This document shows positions 53,736 to 64,000 of a stretch of 64,000 nucleotides of DNA, one piece after another. The DNA is taken from assembly GCA_027422505.1 (NCBI GenBank), contig JAPQWV010000354.1:62001-126000 (forward strand). The letters run 5' to 3'. The DNA is from Craterostigma plantagineum. Taxonomy: Eukaryota > Streptophyta > Magnoliopsida > Lamiales > Linderniaceae. Each line of letters opens with the position of its first letter. Position 1 is the stretch's first letter. The notes under the pieces are model-generated. The model searched no databases. It was not told the DNA's origin and worked only from the letters and a program-made list of their open reading frames with translations. Position numbers and translations under genes: made by a program.

Positions 53736-54061
53736 CATAACATGCTTAATTATTTTTTTTGGCCCTCCATATATGACAGGGTAGCGTTATAAAGACTGCT
53801 AAATTAAAAGAGTCGCAATTTAGGATAACAATTTTCAAAACTGAATCAAAATACAAGGGCATACAATTGCAATTTTCGGACCGTAAGTCTTGAAAGTCGA
53901 AATCAATGCTATTGGGGGAGAACAAATGGCAGAATTTGAAACTTATTGTTCCCCGTATTGCCTCAACTTTGAAACTTGCTGTTCTTAAATTGCTTTCACT
54001 TCGAAACTTATAGCCCTACTATTCGCACAACATTTAGGGTTGCAAAATTGCTATATTCGAA
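53736..54061. other. Degenerate repeat-rich flank of copia-3
   Basis: It opens with GCTTAATTATTTTTTTTGG, a terminus like that of the MITE at 20256, but no partner end was found. GAAACTTATTG / GAAACTTGCTG phrases recur here and again beyond copia-3 (59020), so copia-3 landed in an older repeat. Confidence 0.45.
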
Positions 54062-54066
54062 ACCTG

Positions 54067-54354
54067 TGTTGAAGTCCTAATTTGCAACTACAAGTGCATG
54101 TGAACAAGACACAATTAAACAAGCCAACAAAGATTATCAAGACACATTATCTAGACAAAACTTTAACTAGACAAAAAAACAAGGAAGCAAAGAAAAACAT
54201 GCATCGATGTTTTTCAAACATATCAACTATCTTGTCATATTTATCAATATATATATGCATGTTTGTACTCTTCAATATGTAGTAAGCAATCAATATAAAT
54301 TATTCAAGTGCCGTAGCATTGATTATTATCTCTTATTCTCTCTTGTCTCCAACA
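54067..54354 (+). repeat. copia-3 5' LTR
   Basis: TGTTGAAGTCC to TTGTCTCCAACA. A TATATATATGCA stretch near 54247 may supply the promoter. The open frame inside is not a gene. Confidence 0.96.
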
Positions 54355-54626
54355 AGTTTGGTATCAGAGCTTGGAGAAATAAAAAAAAAATATTGTTGAA
54401 GAGCAAGATCGACAAAACCTTCATATATCCATACACGATACAAAACCCTCATATCTCCCATCCATACACTATTTGTCAACCACTCATATCTCTCACTAGC
54501 CATCACGTGAAGTTCTCAAACAAAGTAACTATTTCTCAAGCAATCACCTCGTTGTTATCACCTCTCAAAATCCACAACAAATTATTGGTGAATAATCCAA
54601 CATAGAGCACTCATATACTACGTGAG

Positions 54627-55622
54627 ATGGCTTCAAATCAAGTGACGACTATGTTTTCATACACTCCGAATCAAGTTCCAATCTTTGACGGAGAAAATTT
54701 CGACTATTGGTGTAGTCAAATGGAAACGTTGTTTATATCGCAAGATCTATGGGAGGTTGTTGAAGAAACGTATGCAGAGCCACCACCTCAAGAAGTTAAA
54801 GACGAATCTGATGAAGAAGAATGGACAGACGTACAACAAAAGGAGTACAACAAAAATCGGAAGAAGGATGCTAGCGCTCTAAGGTTCATCCAACAAAGTA
54901 TAAGCAAAACCATCTATCCCAGAATTCATGGCATTAAAAAATCCAAAGAAGCATGGGATATTCTCAAAGAAGGTTTTCAAGGAAACGAAAAAGTAACGTC
55001 AATCAAACTCCAATATCTTTGGAGAGAATTCGATAACTTGGCGAAGAAAGATAACGAAGCCATGCAAGTCTATCTCACTCGAGTTGCTGAGATCGTCAAT
55101 CAAATCAGGAGCCTTGGAGATACTATTGAAGAGAAGAAAATTGTCCAAAAAGTTCTAAGGAGTCTTCCCTCTAAATACGACTATATCGTCGCCGCAATTG
55201 AAGAGTCGAAGGACTTGACCAAGTTCACCTTTCGTGAACTAACAAGCTCATTACAAGTTCATGAAGAGCGCCTCAACAAATCCTCAAATCAATCCATGGA
55301 GCAAGCGTTTGACTCCAAGATGAACATGCAAGGAACCAAAAATACTTCATGGCATTATAAGGGAAGAGGCGGTTCAAATCATACGAGAGGACGAGGACGA
55401 GGCCATCCGAGTCAATTTAGGCCTAATGGTGGAAACTCAAATCAACAAGTCGGCTGCCGAATTTGCAAGAAAACAAATCACGATACAAAAGATTGTCGAT
55501 TCAAGTGCAAGAAGTGCCAAAACGCCAACCATTCTCAAAGAGATTGTTGGTATCAACAAAAGTCGGAGAAAAATGAAGCAAATTTCATCAAAGAAGCCGG
55601 GAGCAATTATTTTCTTGCATGA
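54627..55622 (+). CDS. copia-3 Gag
   Basis: Structural protein that packages the element RNA. The 331 residues begin MASNQVTTMFSYTPNQVPIF, the usual start of this Gag type, about 260 bp after the primer site. The N-terminal NFDYWCSQMETLF and the central retrotrans-gag region (WREFDNLAKKDNEAMQVYL, about residues 131-150) are intact. An Arg/Gly-rich stretch (GRGRGHPSQ) precedes two CCHC zinc knuckles, CRICKKTNHDTKDC and CKKCQNANHSQRDC, both with all ligands. The stop TGA (55620-55622) overlaps the ATG of the next frame (55619) as ATGA. In relatives, Gag usually continues into protease, so a small indel is likely. Confidence 0.93.
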   Translation: MASNQVTTMFSYTPNQVPIFDGENFDYWCSQMETLFISQDLWEVVEETYAEPPPQEVKDESDEEEWTDVQQKEYNKNRKKDASALRFIQQSISKTIYPRIHGIKKSKEAWDILKEGFQGNEKVTSIKLQYLWREFDNLAKKDNEAMQVYLTRVAEIVNQIRSLGDTIEEKKIVQKVLRSLPSKYDYIVAAIEESKDLTKFTFRELTSSLQVHEERLNKSSNQSMEQAFDSKMNMQGTKNTSWHYKGRGGSNHTRGRGRGHPSQFRPNGGNSNQQVGCRICKKTNHDTKDCRFKCKKCQNANHSQRDCWYQQKSEKNEANFIKEAGSNYFLA

Positions 55623-58600
55623 CGGATCAACATCAACCATCATGTATGTGGTATTTGGACAGCGGGTGTAGTAGCCATATGACCGGAGAAAGGACGTTGT
55701 TCGTTGAGCTTGATCAAAATTTTTCGTCGGAGGTGAAACTCGGGGATGGTAAGCTACACAAGGCTGAAGGAAAGGGAACTATTGCTGTTCAAACTAAAGA
55801 AGGTAACAAAAAGCTCATTCAAGGAGTTCTTTATGTGCCTAATCTTACGAGTAATCTTCTTAGTGTTGGACAATTATTGGAGAAAGGATATTCGGTATTT
55901 TTTGACGATGGAAAATGCAGAATTTTTGATAAGAAAAGCAATAATACTATTGCTTATGTTCCTATGAGTCCAAACAAGGTGTTTCCAATGATAATCCCTC
56001 TTCAAGAGAAAGTGGCGTTCAAGGGAGAAAATTTAGAGCAATCTCAACTTTGGCATTTAAGATACGGACATCTCAACGGCAAGGGGCTGAAGCTGCTCAA
56101 GCAAAAGAACATGGTGATAGGTCTACCAAATATTGATCAACAAACAGAAATATGTGAAGGTTGCGTATATGGCAAAATGCATCGACTTCCATTCCCAAAA
56201 ACAACTTGGCGAGCGAAGGAACCGCTGGAACTTGTTCATGCGGATATCTGAGGACCAACAAGAACTCATTCTCTCGGTAACAAAAAATACTTCATTCTGT
56301 TTGTTGATGATTTTACAAGGATGATGTGGGTTTATTTTCTAAATGAAAAATCCGAAGCGTTTGCGACTTTTCTGAAGTTTAAGGCTCTTGTCGAGAAACA
56401 GAGTCAATATAAAATTCAGACACTCAGAACGGATCGAGGAGGAGAATTTATATATCATCCGTTCATGGAATATTGTAAAGAAAATGGTATTCAGAGGCAA
56501 CTCACGGTTCGAAGAAGTCCTCAACAGAACGGAGTCGCCGAAAGAAAAAATCGCACAATCGCAGAAATGTCAAGGAGCATGATGATCGGCAAAGGATTAC
56601 CTAAAAATTTCTGGGCTGAGGCTGTTCATACTTCTATTTATATTTTGAACAGGTGTCCGACGAAAGCTGTACGGAACAAAACGCCATTTGAAGCTTGGCA
56701 CAAGAGGAAACCCGTAGTTGATCATTTGAAGATTTTCGGATGTATTGCCTATTCACATATCTCAACACCAAATCGAGACAAGCTCGACACGAAAGGTGAA
56801 AGACTCATATTTATTGGCTACAGCGATGAGTCCAAAGGCTATCGTCTTTATAATCCTCTAAATAGCAAGCTCATTATTTCGAGAGATGTATTATTTGATG
56901 AAATGGCTCAATGGAGTTGGGAAGAAAATTCCTCACAACAATTATCTCCAAATGAATTCTTTGAACCAACCAGTGGCGAAGAAGAAAATGTAGTAGCAAC
57001 TCCACCTCATAGTCCCGGACCTTCTTTATCAAATTCCGGAGGAGAAAACTCAGATTCGCCGGTAAGAAAAACTCGCTCTTTAAAAAATATTTATCAAAAT
57101 TGCGAAGTTGCTTTCTCCACAGTTGAGCCCAGTAGCTTTGAAGTTGCTGCAAAACAAGACGTGTGGATAAAGGCTATGGAAGAAGAAATTGCAATGATCG
57201 AAAAGAATAAAACTTGGGAATTGGTGGACCTGCCGGAGCATAAAGATATAATTGGTCTCAAATGGATTTTCAAAATGAAACTGCTCGAAGATGGAAGCAT
57301 ACAGAAACATAAGGCTCGACTCGTTGCCAAGGGATTCGCTCAACAACCAGGAGTGGACTTCAACGAGACTTTTGCGCCTGTTGTACGAATGGAGACTATT
57401 CGGCTAGTACTTGCTCTTGCGGCACAACTAGAACTACAAGTGTTTCAACTTGACGTCAAATCAGCCTTCCTAAATGGCGAACTCGACGAGGAAATCTACG
57501 TGCAACAACCTCAAGGGTTTGAAGTACAAGGAAAAGAAGATAAAGTATATCGACTCAAAAAAGCGCTATACGGATTGAAGCAAGCACCGCGAGCATGGAA
57601 CAAGAAAATTGACGGATATTTTCAAAGAAATGGATTTTCTCAAAGTCCAAACGATCATTCTCTATATATGAAGAAAAGTGGTGAGAATTTTATGATTGTC
57701 TGCATATATGTTGATGACCTTATCTATTTAGGAACCAAAGAATCGGAGGTCGAAGCTTTCAAAGCAAATATGATGAACGAGTTCGAGATGACAGATTTAG
57801 GAGCGATGAAGTACTTTCTCGGAATTCAGGTCAAACAATCTAAAGGTGAAATATTTATTTCTCAAGAGAAATATACGGAAGATCTTTTGAATAAATTTCG
57901 TATGGAAAATTGCAAGCCTGTTTCTACTCCTATGTCTGTCAACAATAAATTTTTGAAATCTGATGGAGCTGCGAAGGTTGATGGTAAAATTTTTCGAAGT
58001 CTTGTTGGCTCTCTGATCTATCTCACAAACACAAGGCCAGACATTGTGCATGCCGTTAGTTTGATCTCCAGATTCATGAACGAGCCAAGTCAAATTCATT
58101 TTTCAGCGGCTAAAAGAGTTCTTCGTTATCTTCAAGGAAGCAAAAATCAGGGCATCAGGTATGTAAAAGAGAGCAAAAATAATCTGATCGGATTTACTGA
58201 CAGTGATTGGGCAGGTTCTTTAGACGATCGAAAGAGTACTTCGGGATACCTATTTTGCATGGGCACTAATATAATTACCTGGAGTTCGAAAAAGCAAAAG
58301 ACGGTCGCACTCTCTACAGCGGAAGCTGAATATATCGCCGCCACAGACGCTACTTGCGAGGCGATATGGTTGCGCAGACTTCTAGCAGATTTACAGCAAG
58401 TTCAGGAACAACCGACAATAATCTATTGTGACAATATGTCGACAATTGCTATGACTAAAAACCCGGTGTTCCATTCAAGGGCAAAACATATTGAGATGAG
58501 ACATCATTTCATAAGAGATATGGTGAGCAAAGGAGAGATCAGTTTGGAGTTCATCAGCACAAACGACCAAGCTGCGGATTTTCTTACAAAAGCTATTTCT

Positions 58601-58648
58601 ACGGAGAAATTTCAAAAGATCAAGGATGAGCTGAAGATTGCAAATTAA
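55619..58648 (+). pseudogene. copia-3 Pol (protease, integrase, RT, RNase H) with one in-frame TGA
   Basis: The frame from 55619 gives protease (WYLDSGCSSHMTG), then the GAG-preintegrase zinc region (LWHLRYGHL, CEGCVYGKMHRLPF). It stops at TGA 56249-56251 between HADI and GPTRTHS, where copia proteins normally have one residue, so a single-base nonsense change is inferred. The same frame continues to 58648. Integrase has LFVDDFTRM, RTDRGGEF and NGVAERKNRT. The copia integrase C-terminal follows. RT has QLDVKSAFLNGELDEEIYV, YGLKQAPRAWN and YVDD (57707-57718). RNase H has DSDWAGSLDDRKSTSGY, STAEAEYIAATDA and ADFLTKA. All catalytic motifs are intact; it ends seven bases before the 3' LTR. Confidence 0.94.
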
Positions 58649-58655
58649 GAGGGAG

Positions 58656-58943
58656 TGTTGAAGTCCTAATTTGCAACTACAAGTGCATGTGAACAAGACA
58701 CAATTAAACAAGCCAACAAAGATTATCAAGACACATTATCTAGACAAAACTTTAACTAGACAAAAAAACAAGGAAGCAAAGAAAAACATGCATCGATGTT
58801 TTTCAAACATATCAACTATCTTGTCATATTTATCAATATATATATGCATGTTTGTACTCTTCAATATGTAGTAAGCAATCAATATAAATTATTCAAGTGC
58901 CGTAGCATTGATTATTATCTCTTATTCTCTCTTGTCTCCAACA
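58656..58943 (+). repeat. copia-3 3' LTR
   Basis: Same 288 bp as the 5' LTR, followed by the ACCTG duplication. Confidence 0.96.
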
Positions 58944-59102
58944 ACCTGTTGTCCTAAAATTGTTACCATCCAATTTCGGTGTTCTTAAAATACTACTCCC
59001 CCAAATAAAATTTCTTTAATTTTGAAACTTATTGCTCTACTAATATTGCAACATTTAGTTTTAGGAGTTCCAGAGATTTCATAACTTCTTGTCCTAAAAT
59101 TA

Positions 59103-59291
59103 TCACTCTCCATAAAATGCGACTCCTCCAAAAGCAAAAATTAAGATACCTGAGCGATTTTGCAGATGGCTATATGGCCTTGATATCCCCCATCCACAAG
59201 CTAATGGCAATACCATCATCATTATCATAATCAAAAGCAATGAGGATAAGCTTAATGCTGTGTGATAATGGTTTCTTGAGCTAATTTCCAT
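59103..59291 (-). CDS. Hypothetical small secreted-type ORF
   Basis: A 62-residue frame with a signal-peptide-like start (MEISSRNHYHT, then LSLSSLLLIMIMMMVLPLACG). A GT splice donor is possible after AATCGCTCAG (about 59150), so it may be the first exon of a small secreted peptide gene. No family is recognised, only two cysteine-free short segments follow, and no second exon was identified. It could equally be chance. Confidence 0.2.
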   Translation of the reverse strand: MEISSRNHYHTALSLSSLLLIMIMMMVLPLACGWGISRPYSHLQNRSGILIFAFGGVAFYGE

Positions 59292-59299
59292 GACTGTTA

Positions 59300-60706
59300 A
59301 GCTTACATTATTACAAGCACTGAGACATACATAGGCCAGAGAAGACTATATATCAAATGAAACCCTAAGCGAACTGTTGAAGAATGGTGTTTTCCATTAA
59401 ATGTGCATTCCTCTGCAGCGACTATAGTAAAGTGGAAGTCCATTTTCGGACATAAGCATGGAAAACTGCATTGATTTATTTGTCTCTATGGTTGAACATC
59501 CTTAATTAGCATGCAGTAAAAAACTTCAACCGTGCGACATTCCAAAATATATACTATAATATAGATATATACATTGACACGTTTACGTAATTCTTCGAAG
59601 ACTCTAGGAGATGCACTGCCTCCGTATTTCCTAAAAGTTGCATGTGATATTGAATATTGAAGGCCGATATTTTTCCAAAAGAAAACAAAAATATCGGCGA
59701 AAAGCGATATGAGCACGTTCTTTGAAAAAGCTTCATTGGACCATTGTAAAGTTTCATGTCATTGAATTGTTACAGATACACACAAAACAAACACGCGCGC
59801 ACACACACAAACATATATATATCCTTTTTATTAAGGTAGATAAAGGAGGACTTCCATTCAAGTTTTTCACCTAACACTGCAAATTCAATTATACGATTTT
59901 TTTTTCTCTTCTGATCATGTTAGTCAGTCATAACCAATATGAATCTATTGTGGTTAAATTTAAAAACATTTCAAATTTCAAAATGATAATTATAATAGCT
60001 AGATTACATATTATATCAGTATATTCAACGCAGAACACGGAGAGCACATGTGAGGATTGTATTTCTCGAAACGCGTCGAGATTGGGATTGTTGTCAGATT
60101 TATTGAAGTTGAGGAGCAAAAAAACTTAATGCGAACCTTTAGTGGTAGGATTCAAATTGCAATTTTAAGCTTTGGAGTTAACCAGAATTTAAGGTTGCCG
60201 ACTGGTTGAAATCCTATGTCACACTCTTAAAACTGATTTTTCTGATTATCAGAAAATATAAGATGTGGATATCAAATTGATCATCATAAAACTTGGATGT
60301 ATTTATTTATTTATCATATAAATCGCATAAAATAATGACTGCATATATGGCTATTTCCACAATTTTTTTAAATCCGACGAATTAATTGTACAGAGATATT
60401 TCTTGCATGATGATGACGGTGATAATAATAACTGATACTCTTTGCACATTCAATGCATATGCTGTAATATATACTTATACAATATTTAATTTAAAATTTG
60501 TATTATAAATTATGATTTAAATTTAATTTAAATTATCTATCTATCTAAATTATAAAAGTAAAGTTATAAAATAATTAGCTAATAAAATAGTAATTACATG
60601 TAGTGGGTTGTTTTTAATTTATTATTTAATTTTTTTGATTAAGTCACAGGCCAAATTGATAGTTTAACCTCACTCCCCATGCTTAATAAAATAGAATAGA
60701 TAACAA
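59300..60706. other. Intergenic, nothing firmly recognised
   Basis: AT-rich, with a CA/TA microsatellite near 59790-59820 and TCTATCTATC near 60537. No gene or element ends are supported. Confidence 0.5.
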
Positions 60707-61318
60707 CTACAGTAGAAACTCTATAAATTAATACAGTTGGGGCCGGGCCAAATTATTAATTAAAAGAGTTACTAATTAATCGATAAATTAATATTTTATT
60801 AATTTATAGTGTATATAACTTTCAAACTACCAAAACATCAAATGCAAGGGAAATTTTTTGTTGATCTATGAGAAAACAACGCCAGAAATTCTTATAATGA
60901 TAAGGACAATTAGAGACAATATGCAAGGGGAAATTTATTTCAACAAAACACAAATGACAATTGATTCATTTTCAAGTAAACAATAATTGATTCATTTTTG
61001 TTGACCTATGAGAAAACAACGCCAGAAATTCTTACAATGATAAGGACAATTAGAGACAATATGCAAGGGAAAATTTATTTCAACATAATGACAATTGATT
61101 CATTTTTCAAGTAATCTTTGTTCATGTAATATGAGAATGTTTTTACATATGAAATTATTAATTTATAATTTATAAGGGACCTATAGAAATTATCAAAAGT
61201 CTATTATCTTATAATTTTAGAGAATTATTAATTTAGTACGTTATCACCGAGTCGGAACCGGCCGGAAATATTATATTAAAAAGTTTATATCGAGTATTAA
61301 TTTATAGTTCTACTGTAG
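60707..61318. mobile_element. MITE with CTACAGTAGAA termini
   Basis: The inverted ends CTACAGTAGAAACTCTATAA and, from the right, CTACAGTAGAACTATAAATT enclose 612 bp. Inside, a segment of about 140 bp is tandemly duplicated (starts near 60860 and 61000). No clear target duplication, so the superfamily is left open. Confidence 0.65.
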
Positions 61319-61337
61319 CATGTTTAGCACACACACT

Positions 61338-62217
61338 TAGGGGTGTTCGGTACGGTATACCGTACCAAAACTGTGATACCGTATTCCGTACCGAAATTTC
61401 GGTATCCAAAAAAACCATACCAATACCATACCAAAATTTCGGTATACCTTAAATTTCAATACGGTATCATACCAAGATTTTGGTATGGTATCGGTATCAT
61501 ACCATCTATACCATTCACACGGAGGGTTTTACCATGCATGTTTCGTAACTCGTTAATTCGTTGCTTTGGAATTTTTAATCAATTCAAACTCCTTAGACCC
61601 CAATAAGATAGATTATTAATACCAAATTTTTTAAAATAAAAAGAATTTTTAAACTTAAATAATTTACATATTTTAGCCAATATCCTTAGTAAGGCAAAAA
61701 ACTTTACTTCTCACAAAATATAACTTTATATACAGATTAATTAGAACGAAGCGGCTATATTAAAAAATTAGTCAAGATTAACAAAAAGTAATTGCATTGC
61801 ATCTTCACGCTTTCAAAATCGTGAAAAAACATACATTAAAAAGGCAAAAATTAAATGTTACTTGAGTTACATAAGTAAAATATGGTAGGCCTAATCTTAG
61901 AAAGTTGTGTATAAGTTAATAATTTATGGACTAAATAAGTTTATAAAGATCCTTATTTTTCATTTTATATTTTTTGAAATAATATAATATATGTAGGTGT
62001 GTATATATATAAGATATTAAAAATTTTAGTATTTCGGTATTCGGTATAATCGGTATACCTAATTTTAAAAACTTTCATACCATTAGCGTACCGAAAATTT
62101 TCGGTACGGTATCATACCTTACCAGAACTTCGGTATACCAAAATTTTCGATATTTTCGATACGATTCGATACGATAAGGACGGTATTTTGGTATTTCGGT
62201 ATTTTTCCCCAGCCCTA
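61338..62217. mobile_element. hAT-like non-autonomous element with GGTATACC repeats
   Basis: 880 bp, TAGGGGTGTTCGG to CCCAGCCCTA, with perfect 8-bp duplications CACACACT (61330-61337, 62218-62225). Subterminal regions are packed with CGGTATACC/GGTATCGGTAT motifs in both orientations. The terminal octamer equals that of the element at 3753 while the subterminal repeats differ. No transposase. Confidence 0.9.
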
Positions 62218-62320
62218 CACACACTTGTGCAAATATATTCAATTGATTATTAAATTTATTAAAAAATGAAATTTAAATTTAAGGATAGTATCTTAGAAAT
62301 AACAATGGTATGTATAAGCA

Positions 62321-62811
62321 TGGTTTGAAAACCGGACCGGACCGGCCGGTTCAAGTCGAAAACCGGTGAATGGGCCAAAATCCGGTCCGGTTTCATTCCG
62401 GATCAGAATTAATTAAAAAATAAAAAATAAAAAAAACGAGATAAATAAACAAAAATAGATTTAAAGGTCGTATAACATGTCATGTGTTGGATTTTGTTTT
62501 TAAAGGTCATGGGTTCAAAATCTTCCTATAGACATTATTTTTAAATTATTTTTTTGGTACTTTATTTACAATCGATTTCTTATTTTCCCAACATATTTTA
62601 TGCTTATTTAACTTTTGACCCCCTACTTTATCAAGTAATTTATGACATTCCACTTTATAACTTAGTTTTTAACCCTCCAATATTTTTTTATTTGATTGAT
62701 AATATTATATATTTAGGAAGACCGGTTTGACTCCGGTTTGATTTCGGTTTTATACCGGTTAAACCACTAAAATTTTCGTTTCGGTTCGAAAACTCGGTTT
62801 TAAAACCTTGG
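62321..62811. mobile_element. MITE with GGTTTGAAAACCGG / CCGG-rich ends
   Basis: The ends TGGTTTGAAAACCGGACC and, from the right, AAGGTTTTAAAACCGAG are inverted. CCGGACCGG and ACCGGTT motifs fill both subterminal regions around an AT-rich core. The flanks GTATAAGCA and GTATAACAG agree at the first six bases, hinting at a 9-bp duplication. Confidence 0.65.
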
Positions 62812-63036
62812 GTATAACAGTGTAGATTGTAATAATATTCACCTGCTATTGCTTTTTTACTTGCAAAATTATTAAAATTCAATTGCTTAGATTTTCCATT
62901 GTCCAAAAAAACCACGTTTTAGACATGTGCCCTATAACTAGAGTAGTAGAGTACTAAGACCTCCCAAGAGAAAACGAAAGAAAGTGAAGCGCTTTTTCTC
63001 CTAAACCACATTCATTCATCCATAGATTTTCCTACA

Positions 63037-64000
63037 ATGGAACTCGCTCTAACGTCAACTTTCCGACCACTTTCGCAAGTAGAAATTACCAAAAAAACCT
63101 TCAATCCACGGCCGCAAACGCCGCCGCCATCGTCGGCGACGGCGATCGTCATGGCGCAGAAGAAACCAAGAATCGTCGGAGTAAGCGACGAGCTGAACTC
63201 AATTGCTTCCCAGAATTTGGATCGATCACGCCGCCGCTCGAAGAAGGGTTCGATCAGCTTTCGTATCCGTACAGCAACAACTTGATCACATACTGTTTAA
63301 GGTAAAAATAAAAGATCACTTTCTATTATTTGCTTTCATAGGGGTGTTCTATTACTTGGTATTAATTAGCTTACGTCGTTTCATTTTCTCTTCTTAGATG
63401 GCCCCAGACGGAATCAGAACAGAGGAGGTAATTTCTGAGAAACATTGATCCAATCGAAGATTATACTAAATCTTGTGTTTTGGGCTTTGTTTTAACTTTG
63501 CCTGCTGTTAGTTTGTTCTAATGCTTACATGAACTTGACTATTTATTCTTGTTGAAGGCCTATTTCAATGCCACGTTCTATGAACTTTTGGCTGATTTTG
63601 ACTTGTATAGATTCATTCACGTCATAATTACTACATGGGATTCATTTGGACAGTGGTACGAAATAAACTCGAACGGGCAAGAAATCTTCTGCAAGAGTTG
63701 GTTGCCAAAGCCAGGCGTGCGAATCAAAGGCGCTCTTTTCTTCTGCCACGGTTACGGCGATACTTGCACTTTCTTCTTTGACGGTTTGTCCCTTCGCTCT
63801 TTTCTTCCCCTTTTTTCGACTCGTTCCCACCTTTTTTTTTTCTTAATTATTATTGACTGTGATTTCTTTTTTCAGGGATTGCGAAACACATAGCTTCGTA
63901 TGGCTATGGCGTTTACGCCATAGACCACCCTGGCTTTGGCCTATCTGAAGGATTACATGGATACATACCTTCCTTCGATGGCATAGTTGATAACGTTAAC
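63037..64000 (+). CDS. Monoacylglycerol lipase-like alpha/beta hydrolase, 5' part, frameshift in exon 1
   Basis: Serine-hydrolase of the plant MAGL / caffeoylshikimate-esterase-like family. Exons: 63037-63301, 63398-63427, 63654-63783, 63876 to the window end. It starts MELALTSTFRPLSQ; a Ser/Thr/Pro-rich N-terminus suggests a plastid transit peptide. Then follow VGVSDELNSIASQNLD and, in a different frame, HAAARRRVRSAF. Exon 1 is 265 nt, one base over a multiple of three, and the downstream exons read MAPDGIRTEE, WYEINSNGQEIFCKSWLPKP, FFCHGYGDTCTFFFDG (oxyanion-type HGYG) and HPGFGLSEGLHGY. One extra base near 63218 (GGATCGATC) therefore breaks the frame. The catalytic Ser region lies beyond the window. 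Exon 2 has only 30 nt. Confidence 0.88.
63398..63427 (+). other. 30-nt microexon of the MAGL-like gene
   Basis: TTCTTAG precedes and GTAATT follows ten codons, MAPDGIRTEE, a conserved stretch of this family. Splicing is phase 0 on both sides. Confidence 0.75.

Larger units (their letters stand above)
54067..58943 (+). mobile_element. Ty1/copia retrotransposon copia-3, full length and young
   Basis: LTRs at 54067-54354 and 58656-58943 (288 bp each) look identical base for base. Target duplications are ACCTG (54062-54066, 58944-58948). The primer site TGGTATCAGAGC (54359-54370, initiator Met tRNA) follows the 5' LTR. A purine tract AAGAGGGAG precedes the 3' LTR. Gag, protease, integrase, RT and RNase H are all present, with just two visible lesions: a frame break between gag and protease and one TGA. 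Total 4877 bp. Confidence 0.97.

Noticed and set aside
54082..58871. Identical 66-residue frames in both copia-3 LTRs
   Set aside because: They are LTR sequence read in one frame, with no coding signal.
1..64000. tRNA, rRNA or other structural RNA genes
   Set aside because: Scanning by eye gave no convincing cloverleaf with A/B boxes or rRNA-like sequence; the tRNA-like words seen are retrotransposon primer sites.

Overview
This is a stretch of a eudicot plant nuclear genome. It is AT-rich, has spliced genes with typical plant introns, and is dominated by nested plant transposable elements. The species cannot be fixed from the sequence. Only three host genes are well supported: a cytosolic cysteine--tRNA ligase (14578-17653, + strand, nine exons), a small secreted type-2 lipid-transfer protein (18827-19117, - strand, convergent with the ligase), and the 5' part of a monoacylglycerol-lipase-like alpha/beta hydrolase (63037-64000, + strand, running off the window).

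Layout. 1-5181: 3' portion of a decayed Ty1/copia element, split by a hAT element. 5885-9423: two hAT-like non-autonomous elements of the GGCCCG-rich type; the first is interrupted by a 2.8-kb solo LTR with a perfect 5-bp target duplication. 9784-14332: a 4.5-kb Mutator-like element with long terminal inverted repeats and a perfect 9-bp duplication. It holds decayed gene fragments and GGTACC-rich tandem repeats, and ends 245 bp before the tRNA-ligase start codon. 14578-19240: the two-gene island with a CACTA-type MITE between the genes. 20256-23200: three MITE/Mutator-like foldback elements, one nested in another, a Helitron end and a GC-triplet tract. 23803-28299: an antisense copia element with an internal deletion and a hAT insertion.

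30319-51993 is one large Ty3/gypsy locus. Element A (- strand, about 10.9 kb net) has gag, protease, RT, RNase H, integrase, a 3' tandem-repeat zone and an antisense extra ORF, which is the architecture of the Tat lineage. Inside its RNase H region sits element B (36772-45752, + strand), a 9-kb non-autonomous relative with its own LTRs and TSD. B has no gag-pol but shares tandem repeats, PBS/PPT-type sites and an antisense-ORF remnant with A. To the right of A a 2.35-kb block (flank plus LTR) is repeated almost identically (28658-31012 versus 49636-51993). It looks like a solo-LTR allele joined to the full-length allele: either a real rearrangement or a haplotype-duplication artefact.

52000-62811: Helitron-like ends, two more hAT elements, other MITEs, and a very young copia element (54067-58943) whose two 288-bp LTRs look identical and whose coding region carries only a frame break and one in-frame stop.

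The autonomous/non-autonomous Tat pair with its antisense ORF, repeat arrays and duplicated polypurine modules is the most interesting unit. The solo-LTR duplication, the Mutator-like element beside the tRNA-ligase gene, a GC-AG intron in that gene and a frameshift in the lipase-like gene are the other points worth checking. No CRISPR, tRNA, rRNA, or bacterial-type system is visible.
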